A stretch of 64,000 nt of DNA from Solen grandis (lineage: Eukaryota; Mollusca; Bivalvia; Adapedonta; Solenidae). The DNA is taken from NCBI GenBank assembly GCA_021229015.1, contig CM037777.1, positions 20,248,915 through 20,312,914 of the forward strand. The letters run 5' to 3'. Numbering within the stretch: position 1 is the stretch's first letter; every line of letters begins with the position of its first letter. The notes under the pieces were generated by a model. The model ran no database searches. It saw nothing but the letters and a program-made list of their open reading frames with translations, and was not told where the DNA came from. This document shows positions 61,400-64,000 of this stretch, piece by piece. The position numbers and the translations under genes are program-made.

Positions 61400-61978
61400 T
61401 TTTCCTACGTGTTGTCGTTGATTTTTTTTCACACTATACAAATAAAGCGTGTCTTAATTAAAATCATGTACGGTAACCGCTTTGATCAACATTCCTTTAA
61501 TCAGAAACAGATGTCGCGTACGAGCAAAAACATAAAGTACGAGCAAAAACATAAAGTAATATCATTAAAATGAAATTACAAAACATTCAACCAATAAACG
61601 AACAACACAAACTGTAAGCGGCAGTCTGCAGACTATTAAAATATTCCAGTAATATTTGTGTCTATACATGTTTAGGCGTTCGTGCTGTTGCCACTTTTAA
61701 GGGTGTTAATCATCAAAGTTTTGTGTGCGATATTGAATGTGTGAAAATCAGAGGAAGACAAGAAAGTCATTCCGGATGAAGCAATGTTTCCGATAGTACA
61801 AATATGAACATCACAGGGTGTTTTTATACAGAATCAGGAAGGGCGAGATCGGAATAACAGAAGTATAACGAATTAACGCCAGGTATATGAATAAGATTTG
61901 TGGAGTAAACGGCGTTTGACAATAAAATTAACTTCAGTCATGGCTGATATCAACTACGAATTATGACCCTTTACATAT

Positions 61979-62012
<34 letters not shown>

Positions 62013-62463
62013 TTAAATGTGAATTTTGTTATACATGTAAATATAAACATATATACGGGAATGCATTTATTTATGAGATACAACAACACCCGGCATCATA
62101 GGCCTATAGGTCACTATTAATTACAAATAGCATAGGGATTCGTTTATAAAAAGAAATGCCAGAATTCTCTTTGTTTACACTCCAGCATCTTCAATTATTT
62201 ATCAATCATCTTACAACTACTACTATAATCATAATTACTATTTGTAGCCACAATTTCTCAGTCAAATTCAGTTATGGTTGATGTCGCTCGATTAGGTCAG
62301 GAGTTATGAATCTGTCTTATCTATATGACTGAACTACTGTTTGTGAGTAGTTGAATTCAAGCAAACAAATCAATGTTATTGAAATATTCTAAACTTTTTT
62401 TCCAAATATGTTTTTAGAAAGCGTAATATTTTACCTATGATAGATTTATTGATTTCTTTTTTA
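61400..62463. other. Non-coding stretch with (TAAG)n
   Basis: (TAAG)n at about 61980-62010. Nothing else recognised. Confidence 0.5.
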
Positions 62464-62698
62464 GTTTACCGTCGCTGCGACAGAATTTCAGTCATATAGC
62501 GCAGTCCAGCTAATTACAGGTGAAAGAAGACCCAGAATGCACTGAGGCATCCGGGTAGAACAACCGACCTACCGCAAGCCAGCTGGAAGGCTTCCTCACA
62601 TGAAAACCCGAATGACCCTGCCGGTACTCGAACCCACGCGGTGGGGGGCTGATTGAGTGTTTAAGTCAGCGGCTTTACCCTCTCGGGCACGGAGATCA
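62464..62698 (-). mobile_element. SINE family 1, near full length
   Basis: In minus orientation it has the head (CCGTGCCCGAGAGGGTAAAG), B box (GGGTTCGAGTACCGGCAGGG), the complete body and the tail GTCGCAGCGACGGTAAAC. With 6992-7245 it is the best reference copy in the window. Confidence 0.88.
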
Positions 62699-62699
62699 C

Positions 62700-64000
62700 T
62701 AATCATGAAAAGCATTGCTACACACATTTGCCCGGGAGAATGTTCTGCCTTGATCAAATATTACATAAAAATTAAATAATAGAAATTGGCTTCATTTTAC
62801 GTTGAACACAGAACAATGAACAGTCCGTCAATCGACGAAATGTTCTCCAAATGTCAGATCGTGATGTGTAATGGATTGAATTTGTGTTATTTTGCCACAA
62901 GGGAGGAACGGCGGAGATATAATGTTGGAATAATGCAATAAAACAATGTTTACTATAGAACATTCATAGGGACGATCTTGCAACAATGGTATACAATCTG
63001 ATAGAGTTTCCTTTTTATTTAACATGAATCAGATGCTTTTAATTCATATCTGTAACCGAATAGAAATTAAAACGCAGCCCTTCGCCTACTAGCATATCGG
63101 TATTCATTGTTCTATGATATTAATAAGTTTGATGTGCTATTTGTGCATTTGTTTGAAATTCAATGTCAATCGTTAGCTAGACCGTTTGATAGGGAAACCC
63201 GACACAGCAAACCAAAAGATAAAAAAGTCATTAGACCTAATAGTACGACAAATTTGACTAATGGTTTACCGTTCAACTTAGAAGTTTATGTGTTGAGGTA
63301 TCCAGTCTCAGCAATTCGCCATTCGTTATTATGCTATTTTTGAGTTCATAAACGTACACCAACATTTATTCCAGAAATTAATGACTTTTAATACATGGTT
63401 TCTTTTCTTTTATGTTTATTTCTATTATTTTTATTTCTTGTCAGAGTGAAAGCGTAAAATATAGTTAAAGATTTGGTCTCAGAGTTGGTATGGTGGCTGC
63501 ATATGACTTACAGAAGAACCCGATCGATTTTGGGGCCTTTACCTCAAAGGTCAAGGTCACAATGTCATATCCATTGATTCACCAAATCTAAGTTGCAGTA
63601 GACCCTTTGGTCTTGCCAAAATTTGGACATATTTCTTTGCATAAAGCAAACACCATACATGTAATATAACTATAAATATTATGGCATATGGGGGTAGGGG
63701 CGTATATATGATTTACAAACATTTCTAGTTTCTTCTTAATTTGACACATCAAAATATACACTGATGTAAAAATCCATGTCACAATGGCAACTTAGGATCG
63801 TGTTTAACGGGGCAAACTGAAAAAGTCGTCTCTCAAGAGCAAATAAAAACATACTCCCTGCGTCAAAAATGCCACAACTAATTGTTCCGCTTCAGTACCC
63901 TTTTGGCCAAGGCCTAAATTATTCCATGTGCTGAAATCTGACGTCATTTCTGTAAACAACGGACGTAGAGTACATTCAATTGCGAAACCCGTCCGCTCTC
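62700..64000. other. Non-coding stretch
   Basis: No repeat family or splice-flanked exon recognised. ORFs at 63107 and elsewhere are short and not protein-like enough to call. Confidence 0.45.

Noticed and set aside
63107..63343. 78-residue plus-strand ORF
   Set aside because: Some protein-like residues, but no splice sites, motif or context to support it.

Overview
This is a eukaryotic, AT-rich, intron- and transposon-dominated window. The repeats point to a bivalve mollusc: hairpin-headed elements with GTCC microsatellites and ~165-bp core arrays (recalling bivalve 'pearl'/CvA elements), two abundant tRNA-derived SINE families, and pogo, Tc1, piggyBac and Penelope relics. Species assignment is inference from repeat style. 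No prokaryotic features are present.

Layout. 1-2.6 kb: no gene recognised. 2.64-6.03 kb: a ~3.4-kb minisatellite of a 20-bp unit. 6.3 kb: one well-formed minus-strand internal exon of an unidentified gene. 6.99-11.8 kb: a pogo-type DNA transposon with a two-exon, PHD-finger-bearing transposase (one frameshift), followed tail-to-tail by an inverted, internally deleted relative. 12.6-26.2 kb: plus-strand exons of a CEP126 (KIAA1377)-like centrosomal protein gene. These are a short 5' exon, an 11-kb intron full of repeats with a possible alternative first exon, and two further exons ending at a 100-N assembly gap. Two short exon-like segments ending in stops (27.58 and 33.30 kb) are candidate 3' exons. 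28-29.3 and 31.1-31.3 kb hold minisatellites, with a short-chain-dehydrogenase-like fragment at 31.4 kb.

38-58 kb is mostly non-coding. It shows an old, diverged direct tandem duplication: 41.85-50.36 kb matches 50.44-56.93 kb block by block, and one block recurs at about 30.7 and 38.5 kb. Younger insertions (hairpin element, SINE, GC-rich TIR element in one unit; a piggyBac-type MITE in the other) date after the duplication. Both units end in a Tc1-type transposase N-terminal relic.

58-64 kb holds SINE copies, a 60-bp minisatellite, and a broken Penelope-like element 3' end (GIY-YIG endonuclease) followed by a hammerhead-ribozyme-like motif.

The only convincing host gene is the CEP126-like one; most of the rest is its introns or mobile DNA. 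All comparisons were made by eye. No alignment, database search or RNA data were available.
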